Shown in pieces: positions 10,356 to 18,919 of a stretch of DNA of 64,000 nucleotides (position 1 is the stretch's first letter; each line of letters starts with the position of its first letter). Both the position numbers and the translations under genes were made by a program. The notes beneath the pieces were generated by a model. That model saw nothing but the letters and a program-made list of their open reading frames with translations. It was not told where the DNA came from and made no database searches. Source of the stretch: Burkholderia pyrrocinia (lineage in GTDB: Bacteria > Pseudomonadota > Gammaproteobacteria > Burkholderiales > Burkholderiaceae); the NCBI RefSeq assembly GCF_001028665.1, contig NZ_CP011504.1, forward strand, positions 1,984,001 to 2,048,000. Reading direction: 5' to 3'.

Positions 10356-11282
10356 TTAGCGAGCGTCATGGCGCGCGTCGTCCATCTTCGCGACAGCCTC
10401 TTTCAGCAGCCCGCGCAACCAGGTGAGTCCGGGGTCCGAGGTCCGATGCTTGTGCCATTGCATCGCCTGCTCCAGCGTCGGAACCGGCACCGGCGCGTCC
10501 CGCAGCACGATGGGCAGGCTGCGTGCGGCCTCTTCGGCGAGCCGTCGGTGCATGGTGGCGATCCGGTTCGTGCCGACCAGCAGATGGGCCGGCGACACGA
10601 AGCTGTACGTGCTCGCCTCGACGCGCCTCACGACGCCGAGCCGCTGCATGAACCAGTCTTCGAGCGTCGTCTGTGCGTCGCCGACCTGCACGACGACGTG
10701 CCCGGCCGCCAGGTAGCGCTCGTTCGTCATCTCGCCCTGCGAGAGGGGGCTGTGGCTCCACATCACGCAGCAGTAGGTTTCCTCGAGCAGCACCTCGGCC
10801 GGATGCTCGGTCGAACAATACTCCTTGGGAATGATCAGCAGATCTGCTTCACCACGCTCGAGTAAGCGATGGGGATAGGCGACCTGCGGGCGCAGCTCGA
10901 ATCGGATGCCGGGTGCCACCTTGTAAGCGAGCGCAAACAGGTGCGGCATGAGCGTCGTCATCGTGTAGTCCGAAACGAACAGGCGGAACAGCCGGTTCGC
11001 TTGCGCCGGCACGAATTCGGGCTGAGCCGCCACCGTCGCGTCGACGCGCACGAGGATGTCGCGCACGGCATCCTTGAGCGCCTCGGCGCGCTGCGTCGGC
11101 TCCATCCTGCGGCCGACCTGAACGAGCAGTTCGTCGTTGAAGTATTCGCGCAACCGCGAAAGCGCGTTGCTCATCGCCGACTGGCTCAGGTGAATCTTTT
11201 CGGCCGCCCGGCTGATGTTCTGTTCGCTCAGGAGCGCGTCGAGCGCCACGAGCAAGTTGAGGTCGAGCTTGTTGAACCGCAT
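10356..11282 (-). CDS. fdeR: NodD-like LysR regulator, probable FdeR
   Basis: A 308-residue LysR protein of the NodD/NahR/PcpR branch: MRFNKLDLNLLVALDALLSE start, recognition helix SQSAMSNALSRLREYF and the conserved FRLFVSDYTMTTLMP opening of the effector domain. The start at 11282 matches family length; an upstream in-frame start would add 16 residues. It is divergent from the ten-gene operon at 11594. In Herbaspirillum seropedicae a NodD-like LysR protein, FdeR, sits in exactly this position and activates the fde genes in response to naringenin. The gene identity follows from family plus gene order; the inducer is inferred. Confidence 0.85.
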   Translation of the reverse strand: MRFNKLDLNLLVALDALLSEQNISRAAEKIHLSQSAMSNALSRLREYFNDELLVQVGRRMEPTQRAEALKDAVRDILVRVDATVAAQPEFVPAQANRLFRLFVSDYTMTTLMPHLFALAYKVAPGIRFELRPQVAYPHRLLERGEADLLIIPKEYCSTEHPAEVLLEETYCCVMWSHSPLSQGEMTNERYLAAGHVVVQVGDAQTTLEDWFMQRLGVVRRVEASTYSFVSPAHLLVGTNRIATMHRRLAEEAARSLPIVLRDAPVPVPTLEQAMQWHKHRTSDPGLTWLRGLLKEAVAKMDDARHDAR

Positions 11283-11593
11283 GCGTGCTGTCTCCGTTCT
11301 CCTCTTCGCTGCCGCGTGACCGCGCCGCATGCGATATCAGGGTTTAACCTGAAAGTATTGACGCCGTCGATATCGGCAATGGATCGAATCCATTTTTAGG
11401 ATACATCAGCCTGTCTTAACCTAGCCACATCTCGATACGACGGCAAGCGACGCATCGCATCGCATCGGGAGGCCAGCGTCAGGGGCAATTTCGGTTCGAA
11501 CGTACCGCTGCACCTCGGCCGTCTGCACCGCGCTTTCCACTATTAAAAGAGACGCCGGGCGGCGCAAACGCGCCCCCAGGTAGAGGAGACAGC
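11283..11593. promoter_or_regulatory. fdeR-fdeA divergent control region
   Basis: This 311-base intergenic stretch is AT-richer than the flanking genes. It holds a nod-box-like ATTG-N8-GAT at 11357-11371 and a perfect inverted repeat ATGGAT-CGA-ATCCAT at 11379-11393, upstream of fdeR. The repeats fit a LysR/NodD-type activator site. From about 11400 to 11575 I see no gene; AGAGGAGA at 11582-11589 is the fdeA ribosome-binding site. Confidence 0.55.
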
Positions 11594-12508
11594 ATGTCCA
11601 CGAAACTGATCGCAGCCGTTGTCGGTTGCGCCGTGTTGGCGACGGGTTCGATGAAGGACGCACAGGCGTTCGAAGGCGGCGTTTCGCCGTATCCGGCCGG
11701 CGCGGTCGGAACGAACATCGCCAACCTGCCGCCGATCCCCGGCCTGTTCGCGCTGGAACAGTTCAACTACAGCTTTGCGAACGGCCTCTATGGCAACGAC
11801 GGCAAGAAACTGCCGATTCCGTTCCATACGTCGGTGTTCTCGGAAACCACGCGCCTGCTTGCGGCGTATCCGTTCCACCTGCTTGGCGCAAACGTCTATA
11901 CGCAGCTGGTCATTCCCGTTGTGTCCTTGCACAGCACGGTGTTCGGGCAGTCGGGCACACAGAACGGCCTCTCCAACATCACGCTGACGCCTGTGTTGCT
12001 GCAATGGAATCTCTCGCCGAACCTGGCGATCGCGTCGGGCATCGACGTTGCGTTCGAGACGGGTTCCTATAGCCCGGTCAAATCGAGCGTCGCGGTGGGG
12101 TACACCTCGGTGCAGCCAGTGATCTCGATTCGCTACAACGTCCCCAACGGAATCGACGTCGCACTCGCGAACCGCTTCCTGCTCAACCTGAAGAACGGCA
12201 CGACGGACTACAGCTCGGGCGACGGTTACGTCGCCGAGTTCAACGCCGGCTGGAACTTCGGCCCATGGAAGCTCGGCGTGGTCGGCGCGTACCTGAACCA
12301 GTTCAGCGACGATAAGGCCGGCGGCGTGAGCGTGGGCAATCGCATGCGCACCTTCGGCATCGGCCCGTCGGTCGTGTACGACGCCAGAAGCTGGAACGTC
12401 AACCTCAATTATCAGCAAGGCATCTATGCCGCCAACACGGCCAAGAGCAGCAGCGTCTGGCTGAACATCGCCATCCCGTTGTGGGCAGGCTTCGGGCGCA
12501 AGGGCTGA
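11594..12508 (+). CDS. fdeA: SphA/MetA-type outer-membrane channel, FdeA-like
   Basis: A 304-residue protein with a signal peptide (cleavage near KDAQA, about residue 24). The rest is beta-strand-rich and fits the Phenol_MetA_deg / SphA family of outer-membrane proteins found at the head of aromatic-degradation operons. The probable role is passage of a hydrophobic aromatic, here presumably a flavonoid, across the outer membrane. GAGGAGACAGC precedes the ATG. It is the first gene of the operon, 88 bases before the hydrolase gene. Confidence 0.8.
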   Translation: MSTKLIAAVVGCAVLATGSMKDAQAFEGGVSPYPAGAVGTNIANLPPIPGLFALEQFNYSFANGLYGNDGKKLPIPFHTSVFSETTRLLAAYPFHLLGANVYTQLVIPVVSLHSTVFGQSGTQNGLSNITLTPVLLQWNLSPNLAIASGIDVAFETGSYSPVKSSVAVGYTSVQPVISIRYNVPNGIDVALANRFLLNLKNGTTDYSSGDGYVAEFNAGWNFGPWKLGVVGAYLNQFSDDKAGGVSVGNRMRTFGIGPSVVYDARSWNVNLNYQQGIYAANTAKSSSVWLNIAIPLWAGFGRKG

Positions 12509-12596
12509 GCATCGTCTCGCACGCCGGACCGCGCGCGAGAACCCGGTCGTCAGCGCCGTCATCGAGCAATACGCAATTTCAATCGAGGCAATCAGC

Positions 12597-13757
12597 ATGT
12601 TCCGATACTTTCCTACCAACTATGTTTGGAATCTGTCCGTCAATCTCGCCATCGAAATGGGGGCGCGCATCGGCGAAATCGAGGACATGTGCGGTCCGCT
12701 CCAGGAAGCGGCCAGGCAGCCGGACGCGGACGGCACACGTGCGTTTCGCGAAGCGTGGGTCGACAAGGCCGATCGTCTTTGCGATCTCGCACGGGACGAC
12801 GAGGCCCTGGGGAGGCGGCTGTCGGCGGGCGAGAAATACAAGCGTGCCGCGATCTACCTGATCACGGCCGAGCGCATGCTCGCGCACGATGCCCCAGGGC
12901 GCCTCGATCTGTACCAACGCTCGCTCGATACGTTCGACAAAGGCATCGCGCTCGCCGGCGACAACTGCGAGCGCGTCGCGATTCCGTACGGCGACAATCA
13001 TCTTTCCGGACTCCTTGTGAAAGCGAAGAACGCCGATGCGCGCAGTCCGCTGCTCGTGCAGGTCAACGGGCTCGATTCGACCAAGGAAATGAAGTACTTC
13101 GTGGGATTGCCGGCATGGCTGGCCGCGCGCGGCGTATCGTCGTTGATCGTCGACCAGCCCGGCACCGGCGAAGCGTTGCGGCTGCAAGGCCTGAATGCGG
13201 TTTACAACTCGGAGGTCTGGGCGAGCAGGATCGTCGACTGGCTCGAGGGCCGGGACGACGTCGATCCGAAGCGGATCGGCATGGAGGGCGTGTCGCTCGG
13301 CGGCTACTACTGCCCGCGCGCGGTCGCGTTCGAGCCGCGCTTCGCCTGCGGTGTGGTGTGGGGCGCCAACCACGACTGGCGCGACGTCCAGAAAAAGCGC
13401 CTGCAGCGCGAAGGCAACTTCCCGGTGCCGCACTACTGGAAGCACGTCTGCTGGGTCTGGGGCGCGAAGGATATCGACGACTTCATGCGCATCGCCGAAG
13501 ACGTGCATCTCGACGGTGTGCTCGATCGCATCAAGGTGCCGTTCCTCGTCACGCATGGCTCGCAGGATTCGCAGATTCCGGTCGCCTGGGCGCACCGCAC
13601 CTACGAGCAACTCGTGAACAGCCCCAAGCGAGAACTCAAGATCTTCACCGAGCGTGAAGGCGGCGTTCAGCATTCGAGCTTCGACAACTCGATCAACGCG
13701 GGGCATTTCATCGCCGACTGGATCGCCGAAACGCTCGGCGGACGCACCTCGCTCTGA
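12597..13757 (+). CDS. fdeB: alpha/beta hydrolase (DHPON hydrolase / FrsA-like), FdeB-like
   Basis: A 386-residue soluble protein. An alpha-helical cap region (residues 1-130) precedes an alpha/beta-hydrolase core with nucleophile elbow GVSLGG (Ser about 228), acid in HGSQDSQIP and a C-terminal His in GGVQHSS. The family includes the C-C bond hydrolase 2,6-dihydroxypseudooxynicotine hydrolase of nicotine catabolism. In the fde operon it is positioned to cleave a C-C bond in a ring-opened flavonoid after the dioxygenase; that step is inferred. It lies 31 bases before the dioxygenase gene. Confidence 0.82.
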   Translation: MFRYFPTNYVWNLSVNLAIEMGARIGEIEDMCGPLQEAARQPDADGTRAFREAWVDKADRLCDLARDDEALGRRLSAGEKYKRAAIYLITAERMLAHDAPGRLDLYQRSLDTFDKGIALAGDNCERVAIPYGDNHLSGLLVKAKNADARSPLLVQVNGLDSTKEMKYFVGLPAWLAARGVSSLIVDQPGTGEALRLQGLNAVYNSEVWASRIVDWLEGRDDVDPKRIGMEGVSLGGYYCPRAVAFEPRFACGVVWGANHDWRDVQKKRLQREGNFPVPHYWKHVCWVWGAKDIDDFMRIAEDVHLDGVLDRIKVPFLVTHGSQDSQIPVAWAHRTYEQLVNSPKRELKIFTEREGGVQHSSFDNSINAGHFIADWIAETLGGRTSL

Positions 13758-13788
13758 CTCATTCCCCCATCTCAAGTACGCACATCTC

Positions 13789-14745
13789 ATGAACATCATC
13801 GGACCCGATACGCTGGTTTTCGGCGTGGACGACGTCGCCGCCTGCAGCCAATATCTGCTTGACTACGGGCTGCTGCCGGTGCGCAGCGACGACACCGGCG
13901 GCCGTTTCGAGGCACTCGACGGAACGGGCATCGACATCGCGCGCCGCGACGATCCGGCGTTGCCGCCTGCGCTCGGCACGGCAAGCATGCTGCGCAAGAC
14001 GATTTACGGCGTCGCCGATGCCGCGACGCTCGATGCCATCGCGGCGGAGCTGCGCCGCGACCGCGAAGTGAGCACACTCGCAGACGGATCGATCGAATCG
14101 CTCGACGACATGGGCTTCGCGATCGGCTTCCAGGTCACCACGCGCCGTTCGCTCGTGTTGCCCGCCGAGCCCGTGAATGCGCCGGGCGCGCCTGCACAGC
14201 GCGCGCCGAACGTCGTGGCGGTGAGCGACGATGCCATGCTGACTCCGCGCACGCTTTCGCACGTCGTCTACTTCGTGCCGGATGCCGCGAAAGCCGAAGC
14301 GTTCTATGTGGAGCGTCTGGGCTTTCGCTGTACCGACCGATTCACGGGCGTCGGGCCGTTCCTGCAGCCGGCCGGCACGCTCGACCATCACACCCTGTTC
14401 ATGATTCAGACGCCGCCGTTCATGAAGGGGTGCGAGCATTTCACGTTCCATATGGGCGGACCGACCGAGGTTCTGCAGGCGGGTACGCGTTTCGTCGCGA
14501 AGGGCTACCAGTCGTTCTGGGGGCCGGGGCGCCATCGCTTCGGCTCGAACTGGTTCTGGTATTTCAACAGCCCGCTCGGCTGTCACGTCGAGTACGACGC
14601 CGACATGGATCTGCACGACGATGCGTGGAACGCGCGCGAGGCGCCGATGGGCGCCGACGCATCGCAACTGTTCCTGTTCCAGCATCGCGAGAAGTGGGCG
14701 CCGGGCGGTTCTCCTGCGGGGGCAGCGTCGGCGAAGTCGGATTGA
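13789..14745 (+). CDS. fdeC: VOC-family extradiol dioxygenase, FdeC-like
   Basis: A 318-residue protein built from two vicinal-oxygen-chelate repeats, as in type I extradiol dioxygenases. The second repeat carries a plausible 2-His-1-carboxylate iron site: His in TLSHVVYFV, His in GCEHFTFHMG and Glu in GCHVEYDAD. In H. seropedicae the corresponding protein is proposed to open the A-ring of 8-hydroxynaringenin. The ATG at 13789 was chosen because it opens the first repeat (MNIIGPDTLVFGV); the frame extends further upstream but overlaps the hydrolase gene. Confidence 0.82.
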   Translation: MNIIGPDTLVFGVDDVAACSQYLLDYGLLPVRSDDTGGRFEALDGTGIDIARRDDPALPPALGTASMLRKTIYGVADAATLDAIAAELRRDREVSTLADGSIESLDDMGFAIGFQVTTRRSLVLPAEPVNAPGAPAQRAPNVVAVSDDAMLTPRTLSHVVYFVPDAAKAEAFYVERLGFRCTDRFTGVGPFLQPAGTLDHHTLFMIQTPPFMKGCEHFTFHMGGPTEVLQAGTRFVAKGYQSFWGPGRHRFGSNWFWYFNSPLGCHVEYDADMDLHDDAWNAREAPMGADASQLFLFQHREKWAPGGSPAGAASAKSD

Positions 14746-14764
14746 CGGCGAGAATCGTTCTGCC

Positions 14765-15124
14765 ATGTCCGAGACATACCCCGACCGTATTCCTCTCGCA
14801 AGCGTCGGCGATCTGCCCGATCCCGGTGCGCGTGGTTTCGATCCCGGCGGGCAGGGGCACGACACGCTTTTCGTCGTGCGGTACGGCACGCAGGTTCGTG
14901 CGTATCGCGACGCGTGCCCGCACTTCTTCGGCGAAACGCAGATGGCCTGGCGCAAGGACGCCTACCTGAACGGCGACGGCACCCGCATCGTCTGCCACGC
15001 GCACGGCGCGCAGTTCGACATCGCAAGCGGCGAGTGCGTACTCGGCCCGTGCCTCGGCCAGCGGCTCACGCCCGTCGAGATCGACGTGACGGACGACGGT
15101 GCCATCGTGCTGATTGCGACATGA
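14765..15124 (+). CDS. fdeD: Rieske [2Fe-2S] ferredoxin, FdeD-like
   Basis: A 119-residue single-domain Rieske protein. The cluster ligands are CPH (in DACPHFFGE) and CHAH (in IVCHAHGAQF), with the usual GPCLGQRLTP turn after them. It probably carries electrons for, or keeps reduced the iron of, the ring-cleaving dioxygenase next door. Start at 14765, 19 bases after the dioxygenase stop; upstream codons in the frame belong to the shadow of that gene. Confidence 0.85.
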   Translation: MSETYPDRIPLASVGDLPDPGARGFDPGGQGHDTLFVVRYGTQVRAYRDACPHFFGETQMAWRKDAYLNGDGTRIVCHAHGAQFDIASGECVLGPCLGQRLTPVEIDVTDDGAIVLIAT

Positions 15125-15159
15125 CACACCCACATCAGACATAACAAGGAGACATCCAG

Positions 15160-16290
15160 ATGGCAGCCCCTCTTCAACACGTCCTCGTCATCGGCGGCGG
15201 TTTTTCCGGCATGGCGACGGCAATCCAGTGCGCGAAGCTCGGCCTCACCGTCGACCTCGTCGAAATCGACCCGGGCTGGCGCTCGTACGGTGCCGGCATC
15301 AGCATCGGCGGCCCCACGCTACGCGCGCTGCGCACGATCGGCGTGCTCGATGCCTTCTTCGAACGCGGCCACGGCGGCGACGGCGTGAATCTGTTTACCG
15401 CCGACGGCCAGCCCATCGGCACGCTGCCGACTCCGCGAGTGGCCGGCGAGGACGTTCCTGGCGGCGGCGCAATCATGCGCCCGGTGCTGGCCGATATTCT
15501 CGCCAAGGCCACACGTGCCGCGGGCGTGCGCGTGCAGCTCGGCTGTACCTTCTCGGGGATCGAGCCGCGCGGCGAACAGGTGGACGTGGTGTTCACGAAC
15601 GGCACGCACGGTACCTACGACCTCGTGGTCGGAGCGGACGGCCTCTACTCGAAAGTGCGCGGCATTGCGTTTCCCGATGCGCCGAAGCCCCGCTATACGG
15701 GCCAGGGCGTATGGCGTGCCGTGGTGCCGCGACCGGCGGAGATCGCTTGCGCGACGATGTGGTTGGGGCCCCGGATCAAGGCGGGCGTCAATCCGGTCTC
15801 CCGGGACGAAATGTACGTCTTCGTCACCGAGGACAGGCCGACCAACGACTACATCGATCCTGGCGAATGGCCGCGCATGCTGTCCGAGTTGCTCGCATCG
15901 TTCGACGTGCCGCTGATCAAGTCCATCCGCGCGCAGATCGGCACCGAATCACGCGTCAACTACCGTCCGCTGGAAAGCCTGCTGCTGCCGACGCCCTGGT
16001 TCAGCGGGCGGGTGGTGCTCGTCGGCGACGCGGTGCACGCCACCACGCCGCATATGGCGGCGGGCGCGGGTATCGGCATCGAGGATGCGATCGTGCTGGC
16101 CGAAGAGCTGGGGCGCGGCGTGACGGTGGACGCTGCGTTGCACGCATTTCAGGCGCGCCGCTGGGAGCGCTGCCGCATGGTAGTGGAAAACTCGGGGCGC
16201 CTTGGCGAGATCGAAATCGTCGGCGGCGACCGAGACGAGCACCGGCGCATCATGCACGAGACGCACATGAATCTCGCGCGGCCGATCTGA
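15160..16290 (+). CDS. fdeE: FAD-dependent aromatic monooxygenase, FdeE-like
   Basis: A 376-residue group A flavin monooxygenase. The ADP-binding motif VIGGGFSGMATAIQ is at the N-terminus, there is a DG-type VVGADGLYSKVR near residue 155, and the GD motif is LVGDAVHATTPHMAAGAGIG near 285. AAGGAGACATCCAG precedes the ATG. In H. seropedicae FdeE is a FAD enzyme that hydroxylates naringenin at C-8, giving the catechol-like A-ring needed by the dioxygenase. The assignment here rests on family plus identical gene order. Confidence 0.87.
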   Translation: MAAPLQHVLVIGGGFSGMATAIQCAKLGLTVDLVEIDPGWRSYGAGISIGGPTLRALRTIGVLDAFFERGHGGDGVNLFTADGQPIGTLPTPRVAGEDVPGGGAIMRPVLADILAKATRAAGVRVQLGCTFSGIEPRGEQVDVVFTNGTHGTYDLVVGADGLYSKVRGIAFPDAPKPRYTGQGVWRAVVPRPAEIACATMWLGPRIKAGVNPVSRDEMYVFVTEDRPTNDYIDPGEWPRMLSELLASFDVPLIKSIRAQIGTESRVNYRPLESLLLPTPWFSGRVVLVGDAVHATTPHMAAGAGIGIEDAIVLAEELGRGVTVDAALHAFQARRWERCRMVVENSGRLGEIEIVGGDRDEHRRIMHETHMNLARPI

Positions 16291-16305
16291 CGCAGGGGAG
16301 GCAAG

Positions 16306-17508
16306 ATGGAAACGAACCTTTCCCCCCCGACGCCGGCGCGTGTCGACCTGTCGGCATCGACCGACACGGCGCGGCTTGGCACGTTCGGCACCGTTGCGTT
16401 GATGATCGCGCATTGCGCCGGCATGGTCGATCTGGTGGCCTTGCCGGTCTGGGTCGGCACGTTGATCGGTGCGTATCGGCTCGATCCACAGCGGGCGGGT
16501 CTGCTCGCCACGCTGTTCCTGGCCGGTGCCGTGCTGAGCAGCGTCTTTTTCTCTCCGCGCTTGAATCGGCTGCCGGCGCGCGTGATGTCGACCGTCGGCT
16601 TCGGCATCGCGGCGGGCGCGTTTCTCGGCATCGCGTTCGTGCCGGTTGATCGTTATCTGATGATGGCGGCCCTGCATGCCGTCGCGGGCGTCGCCGTCGG
16701 ATGCGGCCTGAGCTTCACGCACGGCACCGTCGGGCGCAGCCGCAATCCGCATCGTCTGTTCGCGATCTCCGGCCTCGCGCTCGGTGTTTTCGCGATCGCG
16801 TTTCTCGGTGCCGTGCCGGGACTGATCGCAACGCACGGCGGTCCGACGCTGTTTCGCGTTTTTGCGGGCGTGATGGGCGTCGCCACGCTCGCATGTGCGC
16901 TCGCGTTTCCGTCGATTCAGGCGCGCCGCAACGCGGCGACCGGCGACGAGCGTCGTTTCGAGCGTGTCGTCTGGTTCGGCATGGCGGGCGTCGGCTGCAT
17001 GGCGTTGACGCAGTCGATGCTGTTCAGCTTTGTCCAGCGTATCGGCCTCGATCGCGGATTCGGTTTGAGTGCCGTGATCGCGACGCTGATCGCGCTCGGC
17101 TTCGTCAACCTGTTTCCCGCTCCCGTCGCGGGGCTGCTCGAAACGCGCGTGCCGGGCCGCAAGGTCGTGCAGGCCGGCCCCGTCGTACAGGCCGTGCTCG
17201 CGCTGGTCATCACGCAAAGTACGGCGTTCGCGCCGTACGCGGCGGCCACCTCGGTCTTTGCCGCCGTAATGATCTTCACCCACACCTTCGCGTTCGGCAT
17301 GCTCGCGCGCATCGACCGCACCGGCCGCGCCGTTGCCGCGACGCCGGCCATGCTGATGACGGGCGCCGCCATCGGGCCGGTGCTCGGCGGCACGCTCGTC
17401 AAGGTGTCCGGCTACGGCAGCCTCGGGATCGCCGCAGTGCTGATCGCTGCCGCTGCGGCGATCTGCTTCTCGCGGCTCGACCGCCGACCCCCATCTCCTG
17501 GAGTCTGA
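16306..17508 (+). CDS. fdeF: MFS transporter, FdeF-like
   Basis: A 400-residue hydrophobic protein with about 12 membrane helices (helix-rich from residue 20 to 395), of the general MFS type; the classic loop 2-3 motif is weak. AGGGGAGGCAAG precedes the ATG at 15 bases from the monooxygenase stop. Most likely imports the aromatic substrate of the operon across the inner membrane, though export of an intermediate cannot be excluded. Confidence 0.8.
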   Translation: METNLSPPTPARVDLSASTDTARLGTFGTVALMIAHCAGMVDLVALPVWVGTLIGAYRLDPQRAGLLATLFLAGAVLSSVFFSPRLNRLPARVMSTVGFGIAAGAFLGIAFVPVDRYLMMAALHAVAGVAVGCGLSFTHGTVGRSRNPHRLFAISGLALGVFAIAFLGAVPGLIATHGGPTLFRVFAGVMGVATLACALAFPSIQARRNAATGDERRFERVVWFGMAGVGCMALTQSMLFSFVQRIGLDRGFGLSAVIATLIALGFVNLFPAPVAGLLETRVPGRKVVQAGPVVQAVLALVITQSTAFAPYAAATSVFAAVMIFTHTFAFGMLARIDRTGRAVAATPAMLMTGAAIGPVLGGTLVKVSGYGSLGIAAVLIAAAAAICFSRLDRRPPSPGV

Positions 17509-17510
17509 AC

Positions 17511-18326
17511 ATGAAACCTGTTCGACGGTTTGTCGATCTGTCCATCTATCTCGAGAACGACGTTCTCTCCGATCCGCCGCCGCTCGCGCCCAGGATCAGC
17601 TACCAGAAGCACGGCGACACGCTGCCCGAATTCATGGCGATGCTGCCGGGTACCAAACCCGAGGACTATCCCGACGGTGAAGCCGCCGCCGCGGAGTGGG
17701 TCACGCTGACGACCCACAGTGGCACCCATCTCGACGCGCCCTGGCATTTCCATTCGACGATGGATGCGAGCCTGGGCGAGGCTCGGCCTTCCATCACGAT
17801 CGATCAGGTGCCGCTGGAATGGTGCTTCCAGCCGGGCGTGAAGCTCGATTTTCGGCACTTTCCGGACGGCTACGTCGCGACGGCGGCCGACGTCGAGGCC
17901 GAACTGACGCGCATCGGCCATGAACTGCAGCCGCTCGATATCGTCGTCGTGAACACGCGGGCCGGATCGCGCTACGGGCATGACGACTACGTCAATGCGG
18001 GCTGCGGCATGGGTTACGAAGCAACCATGTACCTGTTGGAGCGTGGCGTATGCCTGACCGGCACCGATGCATGGAGCTGGGATGCGCCGTTCTCCCATAC
18101 CGCGAAGAAGATCGCGGAAACAGGCGATACGTCGCTGATCTGGGAAGGGCACAAGGCGGGGCGCGATATCGGCTATTGCCATCTGGAGAAGCTGCACAAC
18201 CTGACAGCCTTGCCGGCGACCGGCTTCACGATCAGCTGCTTCCCGCACAAGATTCGCGGCGCGTCGGCCGGGTGGACGCGTGCCGTTGCGATTTTCGACG
18301 ACACCGACGTGGAGGCAGAAGCATGA
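17511..18326 (+). CDS. fdeG: cyclase-family metal hydrolase (kynurenine-formamidase fold), FdeG-like
   Basis: A 271-residue PF04199-type protein. The signature HSGTHLDAPWHF (about residues 68-79) supplies metal-binding His and Asp; a second conserved stretch is TGTDAWSWDAPFS. Relatives hydrolyse amides or lactones, for example kynurenine formamidase and isatin hydrolase. In a flavonoid pathway it might act on a lactone or enol intermediate; this is inference. It begins two bases after the MFS stop and its own stop overlaps the cupin start (ATGA), showing tight coupling. Confidence 0.82.
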   Translation: MKPVRRFVDLSIYLENDVLSDPPPLAPRISYQKHGDTLPEFMAMLPGTKPEDYPDGEAAAAEWVTLTTHSGTHLDAPWHFHSTMDASLGEARPSITIDQVPLEWCFQPGVKLDFRHFPDGYVATAADVEAELTRIGHELQPLDIVVVNTRAGSRYGHDDYVNAGCGMGYEATMYLLERGVCLTGTDAWSWDAPFSHTAKKIAETGDTSLIWEGHKAGRDIGYCHLEKLHNLTALPATGFTISCFPHKIRGASAGWTRAVAIFDDTDVEAEA

Positions 18327-18919
18327 ACTTTCCAGTGATTCGGCGCGTGGTGACCGGACACGATGCCGACGGCCGCGCCGTCGTCGCATCCGACGGTCCT
18401 CTGCCGACCGTGGTGGAAATCGCCGCGATTCCCGGCACCGTATTCCACGAAGTGTGGAGCACGTCGTCGAGCCCTGCGAGGGTGGACAACGGCGCCGATC
18501 CCACGCTTGACGCGCTCATGCTGCCGCCGCCGACGCACGGCACCCGTATGCGCTTCGTCGACATTCCGCCCGACACGCCGGAATTTCTTGCGCATGGGGC
18601 GGTGAAAATGCACGATGCGTTCAGCCAGATCGGTGACGCCGCAGCGTCGACGGTGAAAGCCGGGTCGCCGCATCCGCTGATGCATCGCACCGAGTCGATC
18701 GACTACGGCGTGGTGATCGAAGGCGAAATGACCTTGATCCTCGACGATGCAGAAGTCGCACTGGCGCCGGGTAGCGTGGTGATTCAGCGCGGGACCAATC
18801 ATGCCTGGGCGAATCGCTCGGGCCGTCCATGCCGGATGCTGTTCGTTCTGATCGACGGCGCCTACGATCCGGCGATTGCCGCCGTGCTCGATACGCCGGC
18901 ACACGGAGGCGCGCGATGA
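18323..18919 (+). CDS. fdeH: cupin-domain protein, FdeH-like
   Basis: A 198-residue protein with a single cupin barrel in its second half: HPLMHRTESIDYGVVIEGE supplies the first motif (HxH-like ligands and Glu) and PGSVVIQRGTNHAWANRS the second, with His. Function is unproven; such cupins in aromatic pathways are isomerases, decarboxylases or dioxygenases. It overlaps both neighbours by four bases and is therefore co-translated with the cyclase and FAH-family genes. Confidence 0.8.
   Translation: MNFPVIRRVVTGHDADGRAVVASDGPLPTVVEIAAIPGTVFHEVWSTSSSPARVDNGADPTLDALMLPPPTHGTRMRFVDIPPDTPEFLAHGAVKMHDAFSQIGDAAASTVKAGSPHPLMHRTESIDYGVVIEGEMTLILDDAEVALAPGSVVIQRGTNHAWANRSGRPCRMLFVLIDGAYDPAIAAVLDTPAHGGAR

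Noticed and set aside
15949..17283. 444-codon minus-strand frame opposite fdeE/fdeF
   Set aside because: Composition is dominated by Arg, Asp and His with no domain; it mirrors the plus-strand operon.
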